The notes under the pieces are model-generated. The model was not told the origin of the DNA. It made no database searches and saw nothing but the letters and a program-made list of their open reading frames with translations. From a bacterium (GTDB lineage: Bacteria; Chloroflexota; Dormibacteria; Aeolococcales; Bog-877), in assembly GCA_021827985.1 (NCBI GenBank), contig JAKATL010000003.1, positions 67,155 through 131,154 of the forward strand: a DNA stretch of 64,000 nt. Direction: 5' to 3'. The position numbers and the translations under genes are program-made. This document shows positions 44,374 to 52,292 of the stretch, one piece after another (position 1 is the stretch's first letter; each line of letters begins with the position of its first letter).

Positions 44374-45060
44374 GTGAGCAACGCCCGCCGGTCCAAGCAG
44401 CTACGCCGAGAAGCATCTCCCGGCACTCATCGCCCGCAGTCGGGACGAAGGCAGGAGGCCGCAAGATCACGCGGGGGTCGGCACCTACCGTGGTGGACTG
44501 TGTGGGGCGGCGGGGCGGCAATCTTCGTGGCCCTGATCCTGGCAGTCACCTACCTTCTGCCGGGCGGGGGAACAGTCTCCGGAGGTGGGGTTGGGGTCCC
44601 GGTCGGGCACCCCGCACCCGGGAGCACTATCAGCCTGCGCTCGACCGCCGGCTCATCGTTGAGCCTGAGCGAGCTCCGGGGCCACAAGGTGGTGGTGTTC
44701 TTCTATGAGGGAGCGACATGCGGCGCCTGCCAGCAGCAGCTTATTGCGCTCAATCAGGCGTACCCACAAATCCGAGCGCTCGGGGGCACCGTGGTCGCGG
44801 TCAGTGTGGACACCTTGGCAACATCGCAGGGACTGGCATCACAGTTGCACCTCCACTTCCCGGTGCTGCAGGACACGGGCCATCTCTTGGGCTCCGCCTT
44901 CGGGGTCTTCAACCTCTCAGGAGGCATGAGCATGGGCCCAGTCGACCGGCACTCGATCTTCGTCCTCAACCCCAATGGGACCGTGCACTGGGAACAACTG
45001 TCGCTGGTGAGCATGAGCATCCCGGTTTCCAGTGTCATCTCTGCAGTGAGGAGCGCCTGA
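44374..45060 (+). CDS. Membrane-anchored redoxin (AhpC/TSA-TlpA-like)
   Basis: 228 residues. A basic N-terminus and one membrane helix (WWTVWGGGAAIFVALILAV) place the thioredoxin-fold domain outside. The domain has ISLRSTAGSSLSLSELRGHK, the active site FYEGATCGACQQQL (CxxC) and VVAVSVDTLATSQGLASQL. It probably reduces or transfers disulfides or peroxides at the membrane. First gene of a tightly coupled operon with the glutaredoxin-like and CcdA-like genes. Confidence 0.85.
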   Translation: MSNARRSKQLRREASPGTHRPQSGRRQEAARSRGGRHLPWWTVWGGGAAIFVALILAVTYLLPGGGTVSGGGVGVPVGHPAPGSTISLRSTAGSSLSLSELRGHKVVVFFYEGATCGACQQQLIALNQAYPQIRALGGTVVAVSVDTLATSQGLASQLHLHFPVLQDTGHLLGSAFGVFNLSGGMSMGPVDRHSIFVLNPNGTVHWEQLSLVSMSIPVSSVISAVRSA

Positions 45061-45062
45061 CC

Positions 45063-45368
45063 TTGGCGGTCCCTCAGCTCTCGGCAGCGGCACCGGTGCG
45101 ATTGCTGCTGGTCGTTTCCCCCGGCTGCGGCTTCTGCGGGCACGCCAAGACCGTCCTCGCGCGAGTGGGGGCCGATTTCCCATGTGCCCTGGAGGAACTG
45201 GATCTGACCACAGGCGATGGCCGCGCCCTTGCGGACACAGTGCGCCTGCCGTTTCCGCCGGGCTTGTGGGTCGACGGCCACTTCTTTGGGTACGGACGGA
45301 TTTCCGAGCGCAAGCTGCGCAGTCACCTCGCTCACTTGCTTGCCACCACAGGCGGATCGCGCTCATGA
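45063..45368 (+). CDS. Glutaredoxin/thioredoxin-like protein
   Basis: 101 residues from TTG 45063, two bases after the previous stop. Thioredoxin fold with the active site LLVVSPGCGFCGHAKTVLAR (CGFC) and the cis-Pro loop (LPFPPGLWVDGHFFGYGR). No signal peptide, so it should be cytoplasmic and could feed electrons to the CcdA-like membrane protein. The stop overlaps the next gene by ATGA. Confidence 0.8.
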   Translation: MAVPQLSAAAPVRLLLVVSPGCGFCGHAKTVLARVGADFPCALEELDLTTGDGRALADTVRLPFPPGLWVDGHFFGYGRISERKLRSHLAHLLATTGGSRS

Positions 45369-46336
45369 GCCCCATCATCTACAGCAGTTCCTTGGTGGCG
45401 GCCTTTCTGGGCGGCGTGCTGGCCCTTTTCGCACCCTGCTGCATCGTGTCCGTCCTGCCCACATACACCGCAGCGATGCTGCGGCGTGGGCGCAGCCGTC
45501 TTGTTGAGACGACCGGCATCTTCGCGCTCGGGATCGCCATAGTGTTGTTGCCGATAGTTCTCGGGCTGGGAGCACTTGGTCATGTCCTTACTCGAGTGCA
45601 TTCCGGCCTCTTCGTAGTTGGAGGACTGGTCATGCTGGGGATGGGCATTCTGGCTCTTGCCGGCCGCCACTGGATGCTCCCGATACCGATGGGGAGCGCG
45701 AGTGGACACCGCGGCGACGGCATCCGCGGAATTTTCGTACTAGGGGCTATCTCCGGTGTGGCCAGTTCCTGTTGCGCCCCGGTGCTGGCGGGCGTGCTGG
45801 CCCTTTCCCTGGCGGTGGCGTCACCCCTATACGCACTCGGGCTCGGGTGGGCATACGTCCTGGGGATGGTGGCGCCCCTATTTGTCGTGGCGGTGCTGTG
45901 GGAACGATTCCACTGGGACCAAGGCCCCCTGCTACGCGTCGGCAGGGTCCCCGTGCGGTTGGGCCGCTGGCAGCGGCAGCTCAGCGATGTCTTGGCTGGC
46001 ATCCTCTTCCTACTCATCGCGGCTGGCATGCTGGCGGTCGGTCTCAGCGGTGGCAACACCATCACTCCACCGTTTCTCGGGACCTTCGACACCTGGGCCA
46101 GCACCCACTTGGGGGTCGTTGCGGGTGGACTGAGCCGCCTTCCGGCGTGGGTGATGGGGGTTGCTCTCCTGCTGGTGACGCTGCGGATCGTTACATGGGC
46201 GTGGCCACGGCGCCAGCCGCCGGCCACCCATGAGGCCATGGATTCCGTTTCGCGGCCACCGACCACCCCGGGGTGCGCGCATGGCCCCCTCAGCCCAGCG
46301 GTGAGCCCCGATCAGGTGCCCGAGGAGACAGCGTGA
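45365..46336 (+). CDS. CcdA/DsbD-like thiol-disulfide membrane transporter
   Basis: 323 residues from ATG 45365. Membrane helices with two conserved-position Cys pairs, FAPCCIVSVLPTYTAAML in helix 1 and GVASSCCAPVLAGVLAL in a later helix. CcdA proteins pass reducing equivalents across the membrane through one Cys in each helix; each helix here has two adjacent Cys. It likely reduces the outward-facing redoxin. Overlaps the following gene by GTGA. Confidence 0.85.
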   Translation: MSPIIYSSSLVAAFLGGVLALFAPCCIVSVLPTYTAAMLRRGRSRLVETTGIFALGIAIVLLPIVLGLGALGHVLTRVHSGLFVVGGLVMLGMGILALAGRHWMLPIPMGSASGHRGDGIRGIFVLGAISGVASSCCAPVLAGVLALSLAVASPLYALGLGWAYVLGMVAPLFVVAVLWERFHWDQGPLLRVGRVPVRLGRWQRQLSDVLAGILFLLIAAGMLAVGLSGGNTITPPFLGTFDTWASTHLGVVAGGLSRLPAWVMGVALLLVTLRIVTWAWPRRQPPATHEAMDSVSRPPTTPGCAHGPLSPAVSPDQVPEETA

Positions 46337-47370
46337 CCACGGGGCCGTGGAGCGCCACACGCGAGGCCGGGCCAAGTGGAGACCTCACCGACACCGAGAG
46401 CGAGGTGCCGATCGGCGTCGACCATACCCCAGGGTCCGGCATGTGGGTAAGTTCTAGATCGATCCAGATCGCCCTGGGTTGTCTATGGGTGCTCGATGGG
46501 CTCCTGCAGCTCCAGGCGCCGATGTTCGGCCGCGGCTTCACCTACGCCATCAACTACAACGACGTGATGAGCCAGCCGGTTGGGCTGGCTCACTTCCTGG
46601 TCTCTGTGGTCGGCATTGTGGAGCCCCATCTGCTCCTCTGGAATCCCCTGTTCGCCGCAACGCAGATCGCGATCGGATTGGGCCTTCTGTATCGCCCCGC
46701 GGTCCGTCTGGCCATCGTGGTCTCGATCGCCTGGGCATTGGTGGTGTGGGTGTTCGGGGAGGGCTTGGGTGGCCTCTTCACAGGGTTGGCCACACTTCTC
46801 GGCGGCGCCCCCGGGCCGGTGCTGCTCTATCCACTGATCGGGCTGATCGCCTGGCCGGTCGCTAACGTTCCCGGGCATAGTGGCGGGTGGTGGCGCGCGG
46901 GGCCTTTGGGGGAGCGCGGGGCCAGGATCGGTTGGGCCGTGCTGTGGGTGGGCGGCGCGCTCCTCCAGTTGCAGCCCGTCTATCCGTACCCGGCGGTGCT
47001 GGCGTCGACGATTTCCATGAACTTGGCCAACGGCGAGCCCGCGCCGCTGGCAGCCATGGACACGTTCTTGACCCGGATTGTCATCCTGGTCGGTGACCCG
47101 CTGACATTGGTGCTGGCTCTGTCGGAGGCCGCCATCGGTCTGGCCGTGCTTCGCCGCTTCCACACGCGGCTGTTCCTCGGCCTGGGGATTGCGGTGTCGA
47201 TCCTGTTCTGGATAGCCGGGCAGAACTTCGGCGGTGTGCTCACAGGGACCGGAACTGACCTGGGTTCAGGGCCCCTCTTCGTTCTGCTCGCTCTCGCGCT
47301 GTATCCAGCAGCGCGGGCCGAACTCGGCCAGGAGTCGGCCACCCTGAGCGCCGCCGAGGTGACGGCGTGA
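46333..47370 (+). CDS. Polytopic membrane protein, unknown
   Basis: 345 residues from GTG 46333. About eight helices; notable conserved-looking pieces are WVLDGLLQLQAPMFGRGF, FGEGLGGLFTGLATLLGGAP, WVGGALLQLQPVYP and GQNFGGVLTGTGTDLGSGP. The two halves appear to be internal repeats (GLLQLQ ... GGLFTG / ALLQLQ ... GGVLTG). Related proteins of unknown function seem to occur near copper and thiol genes in high-GC bacteria. It is in the redox operon through two four-base overlaps. Confidence 0.7.
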   Translation: MTTGPWSATREAGPSGDLTDTESEVPIGVDHTPGSGMWVSSRSIQIALGCLWVLDGLLQLQAPMFGRGFTYAINYNDVMSQPVGLAHFLVSVVGIVEPHLLLWNPLFAATQIAIGLGLLYRPAVRLAIVVSIAWALVVWVFGEGLGGLFTGLATLLGGAPGPVLLYPLIGLIAWPVANVPGHSGGWWRAGPLGERGARIGWAVLWVGGALLQLQPVYPYPAVLASTISMNLANGEPAPLAAMDTFLTRIVILVGDPLTLVLALSEAAIGLAVLRRFHTRLFLGLGIAVSILFWIAGQNFGGVLTGTGTDLGSGPLFVLLALALYPAARAELGQESATLSAAEVTA

Positions 47371-47459
47371 ACGGCGCTCCACCACCAAGTCCAGCCCCAC
47401 CCGGGCTCTGGACCGCCATGTCAGCCTCTTCACCAAGTTCTCGGCAGAAAGGAGAAAAC

Positions 47460-47918
47460 ATGTACACCTGTCCGATGCACCCCGACATACAGCAACCATC
47501 GCCGGGGAGGTGTCCCCGCTGCGGAATGGGCTTGGTTCCTGCCGACGGTGCTCCGTCGGCTGGCGCCAGCCTGAGGCACATGTTCGGGATGTGCCTCAAC
47601 TGGAAGGTGCTGGGTGGGCTGGGCGCCGTGGCATTGGTGATCTTCCTGCTCCGCCCGCAACTCGGCCCGTCACTGCTGCCGCTGGTGTTCGTGCTGGCAT
47701 GTCCACTCTCCATGGTGCTCATGATGGGCGGCATGCGCGGCATGGGCGGCATGGGTAGGGGGCAGGCCCCGCCAATGGTCGCCTCTCCCACAGCCGAAGG
47801 CGACCCCAGCCCCGACCCGGTCGAAGTGCTCAGGCAGCGCTACGCCCGCGGTGAGATCGACCATGAAGAGTTGTCCGGCCGGCTCGGCGACCTACTCGAT
47901 CCAAAGCTGGGTGGATGA
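47460..47918 (+). CDS. Heavy-metal-binding domain + SHOCT membrane protein
   Basis: 152 residues from ATG 47460, five bases after AAAGGAG; an upstream GTG (47367) overlapping the previous stop is less likely. The N-terminus MYTCPMHPDIQQPSPGRCPR followed by CGMGLVP is the heavy-metal-binding domain found on copper/silver exporters. Two helices and a Met/Gly-rich linker (MMGGMRGMGGMGRG) follow, then a SHOCT motif (VLRQRYARGEIDHEELSGRL). It probably binds copper at the membrane. Last gene of the coupled redox operon. Confidence 0.82.
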   Translation: MYTCPMHPDIQQPSPGRCPRCGMGLVPADGAPSAGASLRHMFGMCLNWKVLGGLGAVALVIFLLRPQLGPSLLPLVFVLACPLSMVLMMGGMRGMGGMGRGQAPPMVASPTAEGDPSPDPVEVLRQRYARGEIDHEELSGRLGDLLDPKLGG

Positions 47919-48039
47919 TCGGTCTCGGGCCCCGTCCACCCCTGGGCTCGGCTGAGCCCACTGACCAGGCCACGGCAGGTACCCATCGCCCGCGCCTCTG
48001 GAACGCGCCTGGCGACCCAGCCCAAGAGGAGGTGCGGCG

Positions 48040-48348
48040 ATGATGACGGGAGTCTGGTCGGGTGGGTTCTGGCCAATGCTGCTGATCATGCCGGTAGTGA
48101 TGCTGATCGGCCTCGGTGTACTGGTGTACGCGATCCAAGGTGGACGAAGGCACCCCTCCTGCGGGCCCGGGGACCGACTGTCCAACCTAGCCAGCAGGGG
48201 GCAGGATCCAAGGCCCGCCCCGGGACCAGATCCGCTGGAGGTGTTGCGGGAGCGCTACTCCATTGGTGCGATCGACCACGAAGAGTTCGAGCGCCGCGTC
48301 GAGACCCTGCTACGCACTGACCCAAATCGGGACCGGCCACTCCCATGA
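48040..48348 (+). CDS. Small SHOCT-domain membrane protein
   Basis: 102 residues. One N-terminal helix (WPMLLIMPVVMLIGLGVLVY) and a C-terminal SHOCT motif (VLRERYSIGAIDHEEFERRV) nearly matching that of the preceding gene. SD GAGGAGG precedes the ATG. SHOCT proteins are short oligomerization modules; function unknown. Confidence 0.78.
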   Translation: MMTGVWSGGFWPMLLIMPVVMLIGLGVLVYAIQGGRRHPSCGPGDRLSNLASRGQDPRPAPGPDPLEVLRERYSIGAIDHEEFERRVETLLRTDPNRDRPLP

Positions 48349-48406
48349 GCCAGCACCCGCTGAGCAAGGGGTCACCATCGACGGATCGCTCCAGCAGAGG
48401 ATGCGG

Positions 48407-49648
48407 ATGAACTCAGAAGCACAGACCCCCACCGCCGCGAATTCGTGGGAAGGCCGCCCTCCCCGCGGTAGGTCGTGGTTGAAACGGCCGCGCCGGATCG
48501 CCGCACTGGCTCTGCTGGCACTTGTCATCGGGGTTGCGGCGACCATCGGGATCCACGCCGCTCAGGGCGTCGGCAACAGACAGCGCGCCCAGCTGGCTGC
48601 AGCCAGGGAGCTGGCCGCCAAAGTTGTAGGGGAGGCGCGGACAGCGGGGATCAACGCCGGCTCGTTGGAGCTGTCACTGCGCCAGAGCCAATTGCCGGGC
48701 TGGACGTCGACCGCGGTCAGCCTGCTGGAGGGCGGAGGAAACCTGCCCGCAGAGATGACCCGTAAGGCCCAGCAGCTGAGCAGCCGGATCGCGCAACTGG
48801 AACCCGGGCTGCGGCTCTGGACCGAGGGCATGACCTCGATCGACCAAGTGCGGACCGAGACCCGGGCTCAGCTGGTAGCGGCGGTCAAGGCGCTGCCGAA
48901 TCTCAAGGCCGCGGTGGACCAGCGGACTGCGAAGCTGTCCTTGTCCGGGGCAATTCCTCTGGCGCGGCAGAAGACCACGCTGGCGACCCTGACATCGGCC
49001 GACGTCTGGGCAGGGCAGTTGGCCCTGGCGGCCAAGGCTGCCGCCGCCAAGATCGCGACCTATAAGGCACTGGTGGCCCAGGCGACCCAGCTCAAGATCC
49101 CTGCTGGGAATGCGAGTCAGGAGATCCAGCAGGCGCAGAGCAAGCTGCCCAACGCAAGCTCCAGCTCCGCGGTCCAGTCTGTAATGAACAACCTGTCCAA
49201 CGAGCTTCTGACCCTGGAGGTTGACGTGCGAGCGGCCGCCCCTGGGCCGGGCCAGGTCATCGTGGTGCACCTGGCGGCGCAGACCCTGACCGCCTACGAC
49301 AACGGCACCCAGGTGCTGGAGACCCCGGTCACCACTGGCCGCAAGGGGCTGCGCACCCCCCTCGGGATCGACACGATCACCTGGGAGCGGAGCCCGTACC
49401 TGTTCATCTCTCCCTGGCCGAAGGGGAATCCCTACTACTACCCACCCTCGGAGGTCACCTGGGTGCTCCACTTCCTCTCCGGTGGGTATTTCATCCACAA
49501 CGCGCCGTGGGAGCCCAACTCCGTGTACGGCCCGGGTTCCGAGAACGGCCCCGATGCCAGCCACGGATGTGTGCAGGTCCCCTACAACGCGATGCAGTTC
49601 CTCTGGAACTGGACCAAGATCGGGGCAACCGTGGTGGTCGCTCCGTGA
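48407..49648 (+). CDS. L,D-transpeptidase (YkuD) with coiled-coil stalk
   Basis: 413 residues from ATG 48407 (six bases after AGAGG). A single N-terminal helix (IAALALLALVIGVAATIGIH) anchors it outside. Residues ~50-270 form an Ala/Gln-rich helical stalk. The YkuD domain follows (VIVVHLAAQTLTAYDNGTQV) with the catalytic site DASHGCVQVPYNAM. It makes 3-3 cross-links in peptidoglycan or attaches proteins to it. Copper inhibits L,D-transpeptidases in other bacteria, so its place in a copper island is notable. Confidence 0.88.
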   Translation: MNSEAQTPTAANSWEGRPPRGRSWLKRPRRIAALALLALVIGVAATIGIHAAQGVGNRQRAQLAAARELAAKVVGEARTAGINAGSLELSLRQSQLPGWTSTAVSLLEGGGNLPAEMTRKAQQLSSRIAQLEPGLRLWTEGMTSIDQVRTETRAQLVAAVKALPNLKAAVDQRTAKLSLSGAIPLARQKTTLATLTSADVWAGQLALAAKAAAAKIATYKALVAQATQLKIPAGNASQEIQQAQSKLPNASSSSAVQSVMNNLSNELLTLEVDVRAAAPGPGQVIVVHLAAQTLTAYDNGTQVLETPVTTGRKGLRTPLGIDTITWERSPYLFISPWPKGNPYYYPPSEVTWVLHFLSGGYFIHNAPWEPNSVYGPGSENGPDASHGCVQVPYNAMQFLWNWTKIGATVVVAP

Positions 49649-50024
49649 GCCTGGCTCAGGAAACCTCCAGGGCCCCCACCAGCTCCTTGCGGGCCCAGCT
49701 CAGAGATGTGGGGCGGGGTTCCTGGCACCCAGTGAGAGCACGTAGCGACCGCCTCACCGCCGACCGAAGGCGGTGCCGATTTCTCCGGGAGGTCTGGCCT
49801 GTGCTGGCGCCTCGCCCAGGCTCGCCGGAACGGGCGAGGCCTTGAGCACCCACCGCGCATTCGCCGCTGGCCGCGGTGTGCGACCCCTTCTTCGCCACGC
49901 CCCCGACCATACAGTCACTGGCGGTCGGTTACAGGACAGCCCGTCGGCTGGACGTGGTGATCGGGGTGACCGGGGCACCAGAGCGGGACTTCATACCATG
50001 ATCGAGCCGCATAGGAGGATCTCA
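49649..50024. other. No gene seen
   Basis: 376 bp after the L,D-transpeptidase. Overlapping ORFs on both strands look like chance. A strong SD (AGGAGG 50013-50018) at the right edge belongs to the next gene. Confidence 0.4.
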
Positions 50025-50774
50025 ATGAGACCGCATCTCACCCGGCGCCGCGTAACCGCCGCAGCTGCCCTGATAACCGGGGCCGTGATCGCCAAGCGGT
50101 GGCAGGATGGTCGGGAGCACGTGAGGTCCGCTGAGGCACCGGGCACCCCCGTCTCCCACCCGCTGTTTGCCCGTTTCTTCGCGCGCTTCGCGCCCATGGC
50201 TGAGGAATCGGGCATCGCTGGTCACCGTGACGAGCTGCTCGCTGGACTCCGCGGCAGGGTGGTCGAACTCGGTGCGGGCACGGGACTCAACTTCGCCCGC
50301 TATCCCAGCTCAGTCACCGAGGTGGTGGCCGTAGAGCCAGAGCCGTACCTGCGAGCTCGGGCTGTCGCCGCGGCACTCCGCGCCCCAGTTCCGGTACGGG
50401 TAGTGGAGGCAGTGGCCGAAACTCTCCCCTTTGAGGACGGGGAGTTCGACATGGCGGTCGCCTCACTCGTGCTGTGCTCCGTGCCCGACCAGGCGGCTGC
50501 CCTGGAGGAATTGCGACGGGTTCTGCGCCCTGACGGCAAACTGCACTTCTACGAGCACGTGCTGGCTGAGGATCCGCGGCTCGCTCGCCTCCAACGCGGA
50601 GTTGATCTGTTCTGGCCCCACCTGGGCGGAGGCTGCCACACCTCCCGGAGCACGGTCGCCGCGATCGAGCAGGCCGGTTTCCGGGATGTCTCGTGCCGAC
50701 GGTTCCGCTTCCGCCCCTGCATGCTCGCGGCCCCGGTCTCCCCCATGGTCATCGGGCAAGCCACCAGGCCATGA
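50025..50774 (+). CDS. Class I SAM-dependent methyltransferase (METTL7-like)
   Basis: 249 residues from ATG 50025, six bases after AGGAGG. A short hydrophobic N-terminus (VTAAAALITGAVIAKRW) may anchor it. SAM-binding motif I is RVVELGAGTGLNFARYP; motif II/III FDMAVASLVLCSVPD and LRRVLRPDGKLHFYEHV. Human METTL7 proteins methylate small thiols; a thiol or lipid substrate is possible here but unproven. Overlaps the next gene by ATGA. Confidence 0.85.
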   Translation: MRPHLTRRRVTAAAALITGAVIAKRWQDGREHVRSAEAPGTPVSHPLFARFFARFAPMAEESGIAGHRDELLAGLRGRVVELGAGTGLNFARYPSSVTEVVAVEPEPYLRARAVAAALRAPVPVRVVEAVAETLPFEDGEFDMAVASLVLCSVPDQAAALEELRRVLRPDGKLHFYEHVLAEDPRLARLQRGVDLFWPHLGGGCHTSRSTVAAIEQAGFRDVSCRRFRFRPCMLAAPVSPMVIGQATRP

Positions 50775-51295
50775 TGGGTCCGACAAGCGCTGCGCCTGGG
50801 CCTTCACGGCCCTCCGACATCGCGAGCCGTTCGGCGAGCGTCTCGGCACCTGGCGCGGCCCGGGCCTTCGCATGGGTTATCTGCGTGGTGCTCGCCGTGC
50901 AGTTCCTGCTCGGGATGTACATCAACATCTACGTCAACCTGCCAGTGGTCGGCAGCCGCGCTCTGGGAGTCGGGGAACCCATGATGGGCAGGTTCGGCGC
51001 CATGTTCTCGTCTGGACCGGTGCTCATGGTCCACATGATGCTCGGCATGCTCCTCGTCGCGCTCGCTATAGTCGCGCTCGTCGTCGCAGCCGGATCGGCG
51101 GACCGCTTCGCGATCGGTTGGAGCGCCGCGGGGCTCACCGCCGTCCTCGTCGCCGGCTACGGGGGGATCTCGTTCTTCATGCTCGGCCACAACAACGTGG
51201 ACTCCTACCTGATGGCTGTCGGGTTCCTAGCGAGCTTTGCCGCCTACCTGACCGGAGCCCTCCGTACCTCTACCGCAGGAAGTCTCCTCGGATGA
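50771..51295 (+). CDS. Four-helix membrane protein, unknown
   Basis: 174 residues from ATG 50771. Four hydrophobic helices (AWVICVVLAVQFLLGMYINI, MVHMMLGMLLVALAIVALVV, AAGLTAVLVAGYGGISFFML, YLMAVGFLASFAAYLTGAL). Met and His residues cluster at helix edges (VHMMLGM, MLGHNN), compatible with heme or copper ligation, but no family is recognized. Its last ~25 codons are duplicated at 52022. Confidence 0.65.
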   Translation: MMGPTSAAPGPSRPSDIASRSASVSAPGAARAFAWVICVVLAVQFLLGMYINIYVNLPVVGSRALGVGEPMMGRFGAMFSSGPVLMVHMMLGMLLVALAIVALVVAAGSADRFAIGWSAAGLTAVLVAGYGGISFFMLGHNNVDSYLMAVGFLASFAAYLTGALRTSTAGSLLG

Positions 51296-51350
51296 CGGCA
51301 TCACCGGCCCGAACAGCAGCTGAGGGGACGAGATGCCCCGACCACATAGT
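51220..51350. repeat. 131-bp direct duplication, copy 1
   Basis: Aligns without gaps, with scattered substitutions, to 52022-52152. It covers the end of the four-helix membrane protein and the gap before the Rieske gene. Confidence 0.8.
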
Positions 51351-51361
51351 GGGGCAAGGAA

Positions 51362-51883
51362 GTGGCTGAGGAGCGCAGGACGATTTCGCAGCGGAGGATG
51401 TCGCGTCGCAAGTTCATGATCATGGGGATCAACGCGGCGGGAGCGGGTACCGGTCTTCTGATCGCGGCGCCGATCGTGGGTTCGATCCTGAGTCCGCTCT
51501 TCTATCAGCGCAAGCAGCCCTGGGTCCTGGTCGCGGACATACAGCACGTCCCGGTCGGAGTCCCCACCGCCTACGTGGCGATGCTGGACCAGGGCGGGGA
51601 CGCCTGGCAGGTGCCGCCGGTGCCACGGACGGTCTACGCGGTGAAGTTGAACCTAGCCAACCAGGTGCAGCTGATCATCCTCTCCAACGTCTGCACCCAC
51701 ATGCAGTGCGATGTTCACTGGGACATCAACCTCAACGTGTTCTTCTGTCCCTGTCACGGCGGTGAGTACAGCATGGATGGCACCAACATCGGCGGCCCAC
51801 CCCCCAAGCCTCTGTTTCGTTACGAGCACAAGCTCGTGGGTACGACGCTCTACATCCGCAACATCCTCACCGAGGGGAAGTAG
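51362..51883 (+). CDS. Rieske [2Fe-2S] protein
   Basis: 173 residues. A twin-Arg type N-terminus (SRRKFMIMGINAAGAGTGLL) leads to the Rieske fold with both cluster loops: CTHMQC and CPCHGGEYSMDGT. This is the form found in cytochrome bc/b6f complexes. The next frame begins like a cytochrome b subunit but is broken, so the complex is probably no longer made from this locus. GTG start with AAGGA just upstream. Confidence 0.9.
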   Translation: MAEERRTISQRRMSRRKFMIMGINAAGAGTGLLIAAPIVGSILSPLFYQRKQPWVLVADIQHVPVGVPTAYVAMLDQGGDAWQVPPVPRTVYAVKLNLANQVQLIILSNVCTHMQCDVHWDINLNVFFCPCHGGEYSMDGTNIGGPPPKPLFRYEHKLVGTTLYIRNILTEGK

Positions 51884-51884
51884 G

Positions 51885-52021
51885 GTGGCTCAGGAGCTGG
51901 AGCGCAGCGCGCTGGCCCGCAAGTTGACAAGCCCTTCTCGGGGCTGATGGCGCCCCCCGTGCCGGTGGACACCGGCGCACCAAAGGCGTCTCGGAGCAGC
52001 TCGGCTACCGGGTGCCACGGG
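51885..52021 (+). pseudogene. Cytochrome b-type gene, 5' remnant
   Basis: Starts GTG one base after the Rieske stop and reads MAQELERSALARKL; after a one-base frameshift it continues DKPFSGLMAPPVPVDTGAP. It is then lost where the second copy of the 131-bp duplication begins. Identification as cytochrome b rests on position and the short N-terminus, not on a helix. Confidence 0.45.
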
Positions 52022-52152
52022 CGGGTTCCGCGCGAGCTCTGCCGCCTACCTGACCGGAGACCTCCCTACCTCTACGGCAGGAAGTCTCCGCGGATGATGG
52101 CGCAACTGGCCCGCGCCATCGCCTGAGGAGACGAGCTGCCCCGACCACCTAC
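52022..52152. repeat. 131-bp direct duplication, copy 2
   Basis: Gap-free diverged copy of 51220-51350, again encoding AAYLTG..STAGSL. Divergence shows that the duplication is old. The rest of 52153-52292 holds no gene. Confidence 0.8.
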
Positions 52153-52292
52153 ACCACGGCCAGAGCGCATGCGTCTCCGGCTCGACGAGGCCGGGCATCG
52201 GAAAGGCATGTACGCTGGGAGCGCCGCGGTCTCCTTCTCCACTTCGCCGATCCTTCGCTGGTTCTTCACAACCACCACCTAGCCTGAGCAGC

